In this document: positions 18,753 through 27,472 of the stretch, piece after piece | Layout: each line of letters begins with the position of its first letter | Position numbering within the stretch: the stretch's first letter is position 1 | Source of the DNA: Galbibacter marinus | GTDB taxonomy: Bacteria; Bacteroidota; Bacteroidia; Flavobacteriales; Flavobacteriaceae | Direction: 5' to 3' | Length of the DNA stretch: 64,000 bases | Assembly: GCF_000300875.1 (NCBI RefSeq) | Contig: NZ_AMSG01000005.1 | Span: forward strand, 118,196 to 182,195 | Position numbers and translations under genes: made by a program | The notes under the pieces: generated by a model | Databases searched by the model: none | The model's input: only the letters and a program-made list of their open reading frames with translations | Told to the model about the DNA's origin: nothing

Positions 18753-19976
18753 ATGGAAAAGAAATTCATGAGCCTGTGTTTTAGTAATTTCCTAATTGCT
18801 GCAACACTAGGACTATTCCTTAGGTTCTTGTATATATATCCAACCACTGGTTTTAACTTTAAATTCCTAACCCATGCTCATTCACATATCGCTATGTTAG
18901 GATGGGTTTATTTATCCATCCAGTGTTTTGTTGTGGGCTGGTTCATCAAAGGTTCCTTAAAGAAATACAAGCGATTATTTTGGGTTACACAATTGGCAGT
19001 TTTAGGAATGCTACTTAGTTTTCCAATTCAAGGGTATGCAGCCATATCAATTAGTTTTTCAACCCTTCATATCTTTTGTAGTTATTTCCTTGCCTACTAC
19101 TGCTTAAAAGAAATTAAACCGATCAATCCTGCCAATAAATTCATGCGCTGGGCATTTATCTTTATGATACTCTCTACCATCGGTGTTTGGTGTTTAGGTC
19201 CAACCGTTTCTCAGCTTGGGAAATCGTCCCCTTTTTATCAATTGGCCATTCAATATTTCTTACATTTTCAATTCAATGGGTGGTTTTTATTTGCGGTTCT
19301 ATCCATATTACTTAAAATTCTGAAGATACCCAATAGCTCATTAGTTAGCAAAGTCTATACTCTTGGGATTATATCTACTATATTGACTTTTGCCTTTCCA
19401 GCAAGTTGGTATCTAAATTTAGACATGCTGTATTGGGTGAACGCCCTAGGAGTTATATTACAGCTGGCAATGTTGTATTACCTAGTTAGATTACTAAGAC
19501 AACCTCTTGGTGATTATCTAAGCAACCAAAATACGCTGGTAAAGAACCTATACCGCTTTGCCATTTTTAGTTTTATGATCAAGGTAATTACCCAAATATT
19601 TTCATGTGTGCCATATATTGCAGACCAGGCACATCTCTACCGAAATTTAGTAATAGGATTTATCCATCTTTTTATGCTTGGGATTATCAGCAGTCTGCTG
19701 TTTGTATATTTCTACCGAAGTTTAAGAGTATCGAACCTCTTTTGCTTTAAATGGGGATCTTATTTATTTCTTATTGGAATCGTTGTAACAGAACTACTGC
19801 TTTTCACTCAAGGTTTAATCTATATCCTTAGGTTAGGTTCTGGATTACCCCAATACTATTTGTGGTTATTTATTGGAAGTGCCGTACTGGTGGTAGGGAT
19901 CCTTCTATTACTTATAAGCGTTTTGCAAAGTTCAGTACTAAAAATTGGCCTAGCCGAAGTATCACAAACAACGTAA
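18753..19976 (+). CDS. 12-TM membrane protein, distant heme-copper oxidase subunit I-like, in the NO cluster
   Basis: A 407-aa very hydrophobic protein in which I count 12 membrane spans. Histidines fall inside spans at places that recall heme-copper oxidases and NorB: THAHSH (His41, 43, 45) at span 2, His106 in span 4, HFQFNGW (His171) in span 6, and FIHLFMLG (His305) in span 10. The paired His of span 7 (copper or FeB ligands) are not evident. It may therefore bind heme without a full binuclear centre. It lies between ric and the SCO/NirK genes, which suggests a role in NO or nitrite metabolism or copper/heme handling. I do not recognise a characterised family; NnrS-type signatures are not seen. 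Confidence 0.6.
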   Translation: MEKKFMSLCFSNFLIAATLGLFLRFLYIYPTTGFNFKFLTHAHSHIAMLGWVYLSIQCFVVGWFIKGSLKKYKRLFWVTQLAVLGMLLSFPIQGYAAISISFSTLHIFCSYFLAYYCLKEIKPINPANKFMRWAFIFMILSTIGVWCLGPTVSQLGKSSPFYQLAIQYFLHFQFNGWFLFAVLSILLKILKIPNSSLVSKVYTLGIISTILTFAFPASWYLNLDMLYWVNALGVILQLAMLYYLVRLLRQPLGDYLSNQNTLVKNLYRFAIFSFMIKVITQIFSCVPYIADQAHLYRNLVIGFIHLFMLGIISSLLFVYFYRSLRVSNLFCFKWGSYLFLIGIVVTELLLFTQGLIYILRLGSGLPQYYLWLFIGSAVLVVGILLLLISVLQSSVLKIGLAEVSQTT

Positions 19977-19998
19977 CCTAAAGAAATAACATCCACTT

Positions 19999-20628
19999 TT
20001 ATTGCATAGCAGAAATCGCCTTTTCTACTTGCTTTACAATAGCATCAGGACCTACATTGATTCCTTCCTGCTGAAAAGCTAGTTCTCCTTTTTCATTAAA
20101 AACACTGATAATATTGGAGTGTGAAAAATCAATAGGTGAAATTTTGCGATAATTGACCGCTAGCACTGCCGCGAATTCTCTAGTATTAGCCTTAGAAGAT
20201 CGTAGAAACACCCATGGATCTTGATCCATATGGTTTTCTATAGCGAATGACTTTAAGCGCTCTGGGGTATCGGTCTCTGGATCGATACTAATGAGCAACA
20301 TTTGTACTTTATCCAATTGATCCTCAGGCAAGCGATCCTTAATGGTTCGCATATCAGCAACCAATCTTGGACATGCTATTTGGCATGAGGTATAAATCAT
20401 TACACTGACCAAAACTTTTCCTCGGTAATCCAAAAAACTAACATCCTTACCATCCTGATTGGTCCACTGGGAAGGCAAATTGTATATAGACATATCAGAA
20501 ATCGCCTGATCACTACTTACTACATGTGTTGGTTGATCATCGCTTTGATCCTTTTTATCCGTAGCAGTGTTGCATGAGATAAATAGACTCATTAACACTA
20601 AGCCCATCATGTTATATCGATTCATCAT
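19999..20628 (-). CDS. SCO1/SenC family copper chaperone lipoprotein
   Basis: A 209-aa thioredoxin-fold protein with a lipoprotein signal (lipobox ending at Cys19). The copper-binding site is complete: Cys82-x3-Cys86 in YTSCQIACP and His170 in DFSHSN. SCO proteins deliver copper to, or reduce the thiols of, copper enzymes in the periplasm. Here it is the last gene of the minus-strand set nirK, NirV-like, SCO, so it most likely helps mature the copper nitrite reductase rather than a cytochrome oxidase. 18 nt separate it from the NirV-like gene. It converges on the 12-TM gene with only 22 nt between stops. Confidence 0.92.
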   Translation of the reverse strand: MMNRYNMMGLVLMSLFISCNTATDKKDQSDDQPTHVVSSDQAISDMSIYNLPSQWTNQDGKDVSFLDYRGKVLVSVMIYTSCQIACPRLVADMRTIKDRLPEDQLDKVQMLLISIDPETDTPERLKSFAIENHMDQDPWVFLRSSKANTREFAAVLAVNYRKISPIDFSHSNIISVFNEKGELAFQQEGINVGPDAIVKQVEKAISAMQ

Positions 20629-20646
20629 AATTCTGTTGTTGACAAT

Positions 20647-21429
20647 TTAATTAATATCTAAGGCACATCTAAACCCGAGGTTCTTTACCGCATAACGCGC
20701 TTTAATACTTCCTCTAAAAGCATAGCGCATAAAGGCGGCATAGTTCATCAAATCTGTAGCACCAATGGAAGCTGCACCGCAGAATAGGTTCTGATCGCTA
20801 TCCACATCCCTACGCGATTCTCCAGATAACATCACTGAATTATAATCCATGGTCCATTCCCACACCAAATCGTGCATATCGTAGACCCCCCAATAATTCG
20901 GTTGTTTTTGTCCAACACTTAGAAGGGCTGTATTTGGGGTTTCATACCAGGATAAGATTTTTTCGGTATAATTCACATCCTTTCGAGCGTCTTTTTTAGT
21001 CTCATCGGCCATTGCAACATACTCCCATTCATCTAGGGTTGGTAGCCGTTTACCTTGACATTCACAATAAGCCTTGGCTGCAAACCAAGACACATAATTA
21101 ACAGCAGCATTTTCATTGAGCTCATCCCCTAGCAGGATATCACTTTCCCAACTCTTTAAATACCCCTTATCGGCAAAAATGGATTTGATATTAGAACGTT
21201 TCCATGAAGGATTGGTCTTTACAAATTGAAGATAATCTTTAACACTAACAGGATATTTATCAAGAAGAAAAGCATCCACCTTGACTGCTACCGTATCATT
21301 ACCGTAAAGTGGAATATACTCCCCTGCCCTAATACGAGCCATGGTTGGTTGCTGGGCTAGCGCTATGGTAGTGAGCAGTAAACATATTATAAGAACTCCG
21401 TATTTTTTAAATTCTGCCATCATAACCAT
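20647..21429 (-). CDS. NirV-like formylglycine-generating-enzyme family protein
   Basis: A 260-aa exported protein with an N-terminal signal (cleavage after about ALA, residue 25). The fold is the SUMF1/FGE type: DKYPVSVKDYLQFV, NENAAVNYVSWFAAKAYCECQGKRLPTLDEWEYVA, VWEWTMDYNS and NLGFRCA. It carries a cysteine in NLFCGAASIGA, the form common in NirV proteins next to copper nitrite reductases. The role of NirV is not settled. The gene follows nirK on the same strand after a terminator-like hairpin, so it may depend on read-through or its own promoter. Several Met codons near the start (1, 3, 4) leave the exact start open. Confidence 0.85.
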   Translation of the reverse strand: MVMMAEFKKYGVLIICLLLTTIALAQQPTMARIRAGEYIPLYGNDTVAVKVDAFLLDKYPVSVKDYLQFVKTNPSWKRSNIKSIFADKGYLKSWESDILLGDELNENAAVNYVSWFAAKAYCECQGKRLPTLDEWEYVAMADETKKDARKDVNYTEKILSWYETPNTALLSVGQKQPNYWGVYDMHDLVWEWTMDYNSVMLSGESRRDVDSDQNLFCGAASIGATDLMNYAAFMRYAFRGSIKARYAVKNLGFRCALDIN

Positions 21430-21484
21430 CTTTTAGTAACTGTTAAACAATCCAATAGGACCTAGATTCAAGATAATATTGTAT

Positions 21485-21534
21485 AAAAAGGGGGCGCTGG
21501 GGAATTAAACTAAACTCCTAGTAAGCCCCCCTTT
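21485..21534 (-). terminator. terminator-like hairpin after nirK
   Basis: Reading the minus strand, AAAGGGGGGC pairs with GCCCCCTTTTT across an approximately 30-nt loop, ending in a T run. It lies between nirK and the NirV-like gene and could set a lower level of the downstream genes. Confidence 0.6.
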
Positions 21535-21547
21535 ATATAATTCACCA

Positions 21548-22978
21548 CTACTCCCCAGCCCTAACTTTTGCCACCATTTCTGGGGTAACCCGTGCTTTTG
21601 AGTTATCCCAACTGTGATAGATATAAGTCAGTACGTTGGCAATCTCCTCATCAGAAAGTCTTTGACTAGGCATTACGTTATTATAAGTTGATCCATTTAC
21701 AGTAATTTCTCCTTGTAAACCTTGTAGGACAATTTTAATACTTCGATCCACATCAGCATTCAGATAATCTGCTGCAGCTAGTGGAGGGAACACATTCTCT
21801 ATCCCCTGCCCTTCTGATTGGTGACAAGCAAAACAAGTAGCCATATAGATTTGTTTTCCATAAGCCAATTGATCCTCTAAATCCACTGCTGTTGGTGGGG
21901 TAATGACCTCATTATTAGAAGGTAATTCTTGAATTGTTCCCCCTTCTGGTTGATAGATTCCTTCTCTTAATTCTCCAGAGAACACTTTAAGGTTTTCATC
22001 ACCTGAAACTTGCAATTGTGCTAAAGCCCCTTTGTTAAATGCTCTAAATACAGAGTGATCCAACAACACATAACTACCAGGTACATTTACTTTAAATTCT
22101 ACAATAGCAGCGCCTCCAGCTGGGATCAATGTTGTTTGTACATTCTCGTTGATCAAATCACCTCCTTCAACGTGGACTCTATCGAAAATCTCACCAATCA
22201 CATGAAAGGACGAAACAAGGTTTGGACCTCCATTTCCGACATACAATCGAACGGTCTCACCAGCTTTAGCGGTGATCGCATTTTTACCTACCATCGAACC
22301 AGTGTGTCCGTTAAAGACCACATAATCCGCCTGTTCTGCCATCGCTTTTTCCATATCAAATGGTTGAAGTCCCCTATCGCCAGTTTTTCCTTTGGTATAG
22401 AAGTCTCCCTGCATGATATAGTACTCCTTATCCACAGGTGGTAATCCTTCTTCTGGTTCTACTAAAATCAATCCGTACATCCCGTTAGCGATGTGCATCC
22501 CCACAGGAGCTGTAGCACAGTGGTATACAAACAAACCAGGGTTGAGTGTTTTAAAAGAAAATGATTTCTCATACCCAGGAGCCACGAAGGATGATTCGGC
22601 ACCACCGCCAGGACCGTTCACAGCGTGCAAGTCGATATTGTGAGGCAACTTGTTGTCTGGGTGGTTCTTTAAGGTGAACATAATTTCATCCCCTACCTTG
22701 GCGCGAATAAAGCTCCCTGGAACAGTTCCACCAAAGGTCCAGAAAACATAATTTACCCCATCTGCAAGCTCCATTTCCTTCTCTACAATTTCCATATCCA
22801 CAATCAACTTTTTAGCCTTACGCTTAGCGGTGGGTTTGGGTACAAAAGGTGGCGAAGTAAGATCCGCAACCATTTCTAATTCTACATTAGAGTGCTCTAA
22901 ATCTACGGTTTCTTCCTTTTTAGTAGAGCAAGAATAAACCAGTAAAAGGCAAACGAAAAATTTAATTAAATTACTCAT
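21548..22978 (-). CDS. nirK: copper nitrite reductase fused to C-terminal cytochrome c, lipoprotein
   Basis: A 476-aa two-cupredoxin nitrite reductase (nitrite to NO) with lipobox ending at Cys17. Type 1 copper ligands His113, Cys154, His162, Met167 and type 2 ligands His118, His153, His308 are all visible, as are the active-site Asp116 (in HNIDLHA) and His259. Residues about 365-460 form an added class I cytochrome c domain with CFACH (382-386) and a likely axial Met436 ([12 protein letters not shown]). Fused NirK-cyt c proteins supply their own electron entry domain. It is anchored to a membrane, followed by NirV-like and SCO genes, and its NO product would be removed by the qNOR nearby. 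A -7 element lies about 60 nt upstream. Confidence 0.96.
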   Translation of the reverse strand: MSNLIKFFVCLLLVYSCSTKKEETVDLEHSNVELEMVADLTSPPFVPKPTAKRKAKKLIVDMEIVEKEMELADGVNYVFWTFGGTVPGSFIRAKVGDEIMFTLKNHPDNKLPHNIDLHAVNGPGGGAESSFVAPGYEKSFSFKTLNPGLFVYHCATAPVGMHIANGMYGLILVEPEEGLPPVDKEYYIMQGDFYTKGKTGDRGLQPFDMEKAMAEQADYVVFNGHTGSMVGKNAITAKAGETVRLYVGNGGPNLVSSFHVIGEIFDRVHVEGGDLINENVQTTLIPAGGAAIVEFKVNVPGSYVLLDHSVFRAFNKGALAQLQVSGDENLKVFSGELREGIYQPEGGTIQELPSNNEVITPPTAVDLEDQLAYGKQIYMATCFACHQSEGQGIENVFPPLAAADYLNADVDRSIKIVLQGLQGEITVNGSTYNNVMPSQRLSDEEIANVLTYIYHSWDNSKARVTPEMVAKVRAGE

Positions 22979-23035
22979 AGCTATAACATTTTAATTAGGA
23001 TTTTAATAAATCGGATAACTTTATCTTATTTGAAA

Positions 23036-23043
23036 CAAATATA
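23036..23043 (-). promoter_or_regulatory. -7 promoter element of nirK
   Basis: On the minus strand TATATTTG matches TAnnTTTG. The downstream leader of about 50 nt contains TCCTAATTAA, which is also part of the element before the Rrf2 gene; the full GATATnnTTGTCC motif is absent here. A small palindrome TTTGA-AAG-TCAAA (23093-23105) lies further upstream in the divergent region. Confidence 0.5.
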
Positions 23044-23121
23044 CACTGAACCCCAGATAAAAAATATGATTTAAGTCATAATTTGCGAATGATTTGAAAG
23101 TCAAAATTGGATAAATTAGAT

Positions 23122-23129
23122 TACATTTG
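23122..23129 (+). promoter_or_regulatory. -7 promoter element of the DECR-like SDR gene
   Basis: TACATTTG matches TAnnTTTG. It lies inside the longest possible reading frame, so the true start must be further downstream, in agreement with the ATG at 23176. Confidence 0.5.
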
Positions 23130-23175
23130 GTTTAGGAGAAAAAAAGTTATTTTGTTTATAAATATATTTAAAAAT

Positions 23176-24054
23176 ATGAATTACAGCAAAAAAATGCTTC
23201 GCGACAATGCCTTAAAAGGTAAGACAATAGTAGTAACTGGGGGCGGAAGTGGTTTAGGTAAAGCCATGACGCGTTATTTTTTGGAATTGGGAGCACAAGT
23301 AGCCATTACCTCAAGGAACCTAGAAAAATTACAAAAAACAGCGGTGGAACTACAAGAGCAAACAGGCGGAAATTGCTTTGCTGTGTCCTGTGATGTTAGA
23401 CATTATGAACAGGTGGAGGCCATGCACAAGGCAGTTGTTGAAAAGTTCGGAAAGATTGATGCTCTTCTTAACAATGCAGCAGGTAATTTTATTTCTCCCA
23501 CAGAACGACTTTCTTCTAATGCTTTTGACACCATTATAGATATAGTATTAAAAGGGACAAAAAATTGCACCTTGGCCTTTGGCAAGCATTGGATTGAGAG
23601 TAAACAAACCAATACCACAGTATTAAATATAGTGACAACATACGCTTGGACAGGTTCTGCCTATGTCGTTCCCTCAGCTACGGCCAAGGCTGGTGTGTTA
23701 GCCCTAACACGCAGCTTGGCAGTTGAATGGGCAAAATATGGAATGCGCTTTAATGCCATTGCACCTGGCCCCTTCCCCACAAAGGGAGCATGGGACCGTT
23801 TATTACCAGGTGATTTAAAAGAGAAATTTGACCTAGCTAAAAAAGTACCACTCAAAAGAGTGGGTGAACATCAAGAGCTCGCTAACCTTGCCGCTTATAT
23901 GGTTTCAGACTTTTCAGCCTACCTCAATGGAGAGGTGATCACTTTAGACGGTGGAGAATGGCTAAAAGGTGCTGGTCAATTTAATATTTTAGAAGCTATA
24001 CCCGAGACAATGTGGGATCAGCTCGAAGCCATGATTCGTGCTAACAAGAAGTAA
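23176..24054 (+). CDS. SDR oxidoreductase, 2,4-dienoyl-CoA reductase-like
   Basis: A 292-aa short-chain dehydrogenase from the ATG at 23176; an in-frame ATG at 23107 exists but lies upstream of the -7 element. The nucleotide-binding TGGGSGLGKA is near residue 18-27, and TSRN after strand 2 suggests NADP. The region TTYAWTGSAYVVPSATAKAG, with Tyr far before the Lys, and MRFNAIAPGPFPTKGAW closely follow the mitochondrial-type 2,4-dienoyl-CoA reductase rather than the classical YxxxK. It would reduce dienoyl-CoA intermediates of unsaturated fatty acid beta-oxidation. It stands alone between nirK and parA. The specific substrate is inference from these motifs. Confidence 0.85.
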   Translation: MNYSKKMLRDNALKGKTIVVTGGGSGLGKAMTRYFLELGAQVAITSRNLEKLQKTAVELQEQTGGNCFAVSCDVRHYEQVEAMHKAVVEKFGKIDALLNNAAGNFISPTERLSSNAFDTIIDIVLKGTKNCTLAFGKHWIESKQTNTTVLNIVTTYAWTGSAYVVPSATAKAGVLALTRSLAVEWAKYGMRFNAIAPGPFPTKGAWDRLLPGDLKEKFDLAKKVPLKRVGEHQELANLAAYMVSDFSAYLNGEVITLDGGEWLKGAGQFNILEAIPETMWDQLEAMIRANKK

Positions 24055-24221
24055 AATTTCAAAATTAAAATCATAAAAACCACCCTATTTTCACTAAATA
24101 AGACCAATTTGTAGTTGTTAATTACTTTGTTGGCTAACTGTTAACAAAATTCATTTTCTAAACTCACAAATAATCGTATTTTTACCTGACTAAAATTACC
24201 TTACTAAAATCGAATTAACTC

Positions 24222-24995
24222 ATGGGCAAAGTAATTGCTGTAGCAAATCAAAAAGGTGGGGTCGGTAAGACCACCACTTCCGTTAATCTAGCGGCATCTT
24301 TGGGCGTACTTGAAAAAAAAGTATTGCTAATTGACGCTGATCCTCAGGCAAATGCTACCTCCGGTTTAGGAATTGATGTTGAGTCGGTGGAGGGAGGCAC
24401 ATATCAATTGTTAGAACATTCGGCAACCCCCGAAGAAATCATTGTAAAAACGGAATCCCCAAACGTTGAACTCATACCTGCACATATTGACCTAGTCGCT
24501 ATTGAGATCGAACTAGTCGATAAAGATCAGCGTGAATATATGTTAGCAAAGGCTATTGAGAAGCTTAGGAATTCGTATGATTATATATTGATAGACTGCG
24601 CTCCTTCTCTTGGCTTATTGACATTAAATGCCTTAACGGCGTCTGATTCCGTAATTATTCCAATTCAATGCGAGTATTTTGCATTAGAAGGATTAGGGAA
24701 ATTACTCAACACAATCAAAAGCGTACAAAAGATACACAACCCGAATCTGGACATCGAAGGATTACTACTAACGATGTACGATTCTAGACTTAGACTATCC
24801 AACCAAGTCGTAGAAGAGGTTCAAAAACACTTTAGCGAAATGGTTTTTGAAACCATAATCCAGCGAAATGTGCGACTCAGTGAAGCTCCCAGTTATGGAG
24901 AAACCATTATAAACTACGACGCTACTAGTAAAGGTGCAACAAACTACTTAAGTTTGGCACACGAGATAATAAAGAAGAATAAGCAAACGGTGTAA
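24222..24995 (+). CDS. parA: chromosome partitioning ATPase ParA/Soj
   Basis: A 257-aa deviant Walker A ATPase. NQKGGVGKTT lies at 9-18, IDADPQANAT near 39-48 and the Walker B region ILIDCAPSLGLLTLNAL near 123-139. It works with ParB on parS sites to segregate and organise the origin region. Short length without an N-terminal DNA-binding domain marks it as the chromosomal (Soj) type. parB follows with no gap (stop at 24995, start at 24996). No parS-like palindrome was noticed in the window. Confidence 0.96.
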   Translation: MGKVIAVANQKGGVGKTTTSVNLAASLGVLEKKVLLIDADPQANATSGLGIDVESVEGGTYQLLEHSATPEEIIVKTESPNVELIPAHIDLVAIEIELVDKDQREYMLAKAIEKLRNSYDYILIDCAPSLGLLTLNALTASDSVIIPIQCEYFALEGLGKLLNTIKSVQKIHNPNLDIEGLLLTMYDSRLRLSNQVVEEVQKHFSEMVFETIIQRNVRLSEAPSYGETIINYDATSKGATNYLSLAHEIIKKNKQTV

Positions 24996-25892
24996 ATGGC
25001 AAAGGCGACAAAGAAACAGGCTTTAGGAAGAGGTTTATCTGCATTACTTAAGGATCCCGACAACGATATCAAAACGGCCTCGGATAAGAATGCCGATAAG
25101 GTAGTGGGTAGCATTGTGGAACTGGAAATTGACTCCATAGAAGTAAACCCATTTCAACCTAGAACCAATTTTAACGAAGAAACATTACAAGAACTCTCCA
25201 CCTCTATTCGCGAGCTTGGAGTAATTCAACCTATAACGGTTCGCAAATTAGACTTCAACAAATACCAACTAGTCTCTGGTGAACGAAGATTGCGAGCTTC
25301 AAAATTAGCAGGTCTGAAACTCATTCCTGCTTATATAAGGATTGCCAATGACCAAGAGTCCTTAGAAATGGCCTTGGTAGAGAACATTCAGCGACAAGAC
25401 CTAGATCCGATCGAGATCTCACTTTCTTATCAAAGACTTATCGATGAGATCAATATTACTCAAGAACAATTAAGTGATCGCGTAGGTAAAAAACGATCCA
25501 CAATCACCAACTATTTACGCCTGTTGAAATTAGATCCCATCATCCAAACTGGAATGAGGGATGGTTTTGTCAGTATGGGTCACGGACGAGCACTGATCAA
25601 CATAGAGAACAAAAAAGACCAATTAGAGATTTATGAAAAAGTAATTTCTCAACGCCTTAGTGTTCGCGATACTGAAAAATTAGTTCGAGCCTACCAAGAA
25701 AGTAAAGATCAAAAGACTGTAAAAAGGGCTAATGTAGAAGTTCCAGAGTATATCTCCGAAAATGTCGATGAATTAACAGAATACTTTTCTTCAAAAGTTG
25801 ACGTTAAAGTAGCAAAGAATGGAAAAGGTAAGTTAATTATACCATTCCACTCTAAAGAAGATTTTTTACGTCTTACTAAACTTCTTAAATAG
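24996..25892 (+). CDS. parB: chromosome partitioning protein ParB/Spo0J
   Basis: A 298-aa ParB. The N-terminal CTPase/nuclease-fold domain shows NPFQPR, LGVIQPITVR, LVSGERRLRASK and ENIQRQDL. The helix-turn-helix that reads parS follows (QEQLSDRVGKKRSTITNYLRLLKL, MGHGRALI). The C-terminal dimerisation part is about 230-298. It forms a spreading clamp around parS and activates ParA. It directly abuts parA and its stop codon shares its last base with the GTG start of the next gene, so the three are co-translated. Confidence 0.96.
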   Translation: MAKATKKQALGRGLSALLKDPDNDIKTASDKNADKVVGSIVELEIDSIEVNPFQPRTNFNEETLQELSTSIRELGVIQPITVRKLDFNKYQLVSGERRLRASKLAGLKLIPAYIRIANDQESLEMALVENIQRQDLDPIEISLSYQRLIDEINITQEQLSDRVGKKRSTITNYLRLLKLDPIIQTGMRDGFVSMGHGRALINIENKKDQLEIYEKVISQRLSVRDTEKLVRAYQESKDQKTVKRANVEVPEYISENVDELTEYFSSKVDVKVAKNGKGKLIIPFHSKEDFLRLTKLLK

Positions 25893-26653
25893 TGCTTAAA
25901 AAAGGATTATCCATATTTTTTTTCTCGCTTTTTCATTTTATAGTTTTCGCTCAGGAAAAGCAAACGGATTCGATATCGAGCCAACAGGTCAATGAGGATC
26001 CCATTCATGAAATGACTAAAAGAGAACTCAAGAAGCTAGAAGAAGAAGCAAAAGACTCCATACAGCCTTTGGCAGTTCAGGACACGGTCGCTAGCGACAC
26101 CTTGTCTAAAAAAGAAGTCAGACAGCTCAAAAGACAACAAAAACGCGATAGTATTGCCAAAATCCCAGTGGATATTGATCCTTTAGCACCTGCTAAAGCG
26201 GCCTTTTATTCTGCCATACTTCCAGGTCTTGGACAAATCTATAATAAAAGTTATTGGAAAGTTCCTTTAGTATATGGAGCCATTGGTACTGGGGCTTATT
26301 TTTACATTGAAAACACCAATAATTACAATCGTTACCGAGACGCCTACAAAAGACGTTTAGCAGGATTTCACGATGATGAATTCTACGATATTAACGGTGA
26401 TGGTATTTCTCCTGGAAACCCAGATGTCAGTGATGACGCCTTAAGGGACGCACAGGAATTCTATCAACGAAATCGCGATCTTTCACTACTGATTACCATT
26501 GGATTATATGTCTTAAATATTGTGGACGCCAATGTCGATGCGCATTTAAAACAATTCAACGTCAATGAAAATATATCATTCAAGCCATATATTGAACAAA
26601 ATCAACTTAATTACAATCCAAACTACGGGCTAAGCCTGAGTTTGAATTTTTAA
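25892..26653 (+). CDS. DUF5683 family protein, exported
   Basis: A 253-aa protein starting with GTG that overlaps the parB stop by one base (TAGTG). A signal peptide (cleavage after about IVFA, residue 20) is followed by a charged Lys/Glu/Asp-rich linker to about residue 95. The conserved DUF5683 region begins with DPLAPAKAAFYSAILPGLGQIYNKSYWKVPLVYGAIGTGAYFY and ends with hydrophobic segments near 205-225 (LLITIGLYVLNIVDANVDAHL). Its function is unknown. It is regularly found between parB and dapB in flavobacteria, as here. Confidence 0.85.
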   Translation: MLKKGLSIFFFSLFHFIVFAQEKQTDSISSQQVNEDPIHEMTKRELKKLEEEAKDSIQPLAVQDTVASDTLSKKEVRQLKRQQKRDSIAKIPVDIDPLAPAKAAFYSAILPGLGQIYNKSYWKVPLVYGAIGTGAYFYIENTNNYNRYRDAYKRRLAGFHDDEFYDINGDGISPGNPDVSDDALRDAQEFYQRNRDLSLLITIGLYVLNIVDANVDAHLKQFNVNENISFKPYIEQNQLNYNPNYGLSLSLNF

Positions 26654-26672
26654 AATCTATAAAATAATACTG

Positions 26673-27374
26673 ATGAAAATAGCTTTACTAGGGTATGGGA
26701 AAATGGGAAAAATGATTGAAAAGATTGCCCTAAGCCGTGGCCATGAAATTGTAGCCAAAATAGACATCAATAGTTCAGATACAGATATTACTAAGGCCGA
26801 TGTAGCCATCGATTTTAGCATCCCTGATGCTGCTTTTAACAACATTAGCCTTTGCCTAGAAAACGGCGTTCCAGTAATTAGTGGAACCACCGGATGGCTT
26901 GACAAATACCCTGAGGCGGTTGCTTTATGTGAAAAACATAAAGGTGCTTTTATCTATGCCTCTAATTATAGTCTAGGAGTTAACATCTTCTTTCAAATCA
27001 ATGAATATCTAGCCAAGATCATGAATAATCACTCCGCGTATGGAGTAAGCATGGAAGAGATTCACCACACCCAAAAATTAGATGCTCCAAGCGGGACTGC
27101 AATCACCTTAGCTGAAGGTATTATAAAACATACCGATAAAGAGAACTGGACCCTTGAGACTCCTAAAGCCAATGAAATTCCGATCAGCGCCAAGAGAATT
27201 GATGCAGTACCTGGAACTCATACGGTGAGTTATGAAAGCGAAATTGACAGCATCTCAATGACTCATACAGCAAATAGTCGTGAAGGCTTTGCTCTTGGAG
27301 CCGTAGTGGCAGCAGAGTGGATCGTTGGAAAGTCCGGAATCTTCACTATGAAAGACGTGTTAAACTTGGGTTAA
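26673..27374 (+). CDS. dapB: 4-hydroxy-tetrahydrodipicolinate reductase
   Basis: A 233-aa enzyme of the lysine and diaminopimelate pathway that reduces the DapA product with NAD(P)H. The N-terminal nucleotide-binding motif is GYGKMGKM (7-14). DFSIPDAAFNN, GTTGW, YASNYSLGVNIFFQI and the catalytic signature EEIHHTQKLDAPSGTA are all present. Slightly shorter than the Escherichia coli protein, as usual in this phylum. It lies 19 nt after the DUF5683 gene. A weak inverted repeat follows it. Confidence 0.95.
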   Translation: MKIALLGYGKMGKMIEKIALSRGHEIVAKIDINSSDTDITKADVAIDFSIPDAAFNNISLCLENGVPVISGTTGWLDKYPEAVALCEKHKGAFIYASNYSLGVNIFFQINEYLAKIMNNHSAYGVSMEEIHHTQKLDAPSGTAITLAEGIIKHTDKENWTLETPKANEIPISAKRIDAVPGTHTVSYESEIDSISMTHTANSREGFALGAVVAAEWIVGKSGIFTMKDVLNLG

Positions 27375-27376
27375 AA

Positions 27377-27413
27377 ACCGCATTTAGAACATACATAGAG
27401 AAGCTTATGCGGT
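27377..27413 (+). terminator. weak hairpin between dapB and lepB
   Basis: ACCGCAT (27377-27383) and ATGCGGT (27407-27413) form a 7-bp stem with a 23-nt loop, followed by an A/T-rich stretch without a clear T run. It may reduce read-through into lepB. Confidence 0.3.
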
Positions 27414-27472
27414 AATAAATTTTACTTTTACCAACATAGTTAAAAAAATTACTTTAAGCTAAACCAAAAATT

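Noticed and set aside
22055..22444. 129-codon frame on the plus strand opposite nirK
   Set aside because: Antisense shadow of a clear nirK gene; no family features and no promoter.
23107..23175. Longer N-terminus of the DECR-like SDR
   Set aside because: The -7 element TACATTTG lies within it, and the family begins near the ATG at 23176.
24222..25892. parA-parB as a sign of a plasmid or integrated replicon
   Set aside because: They are the chromosomal Soj/Spo0J type and are embedded with dapB, lepB and other housekeeping genes; no replication initiator or mobility gene is near.
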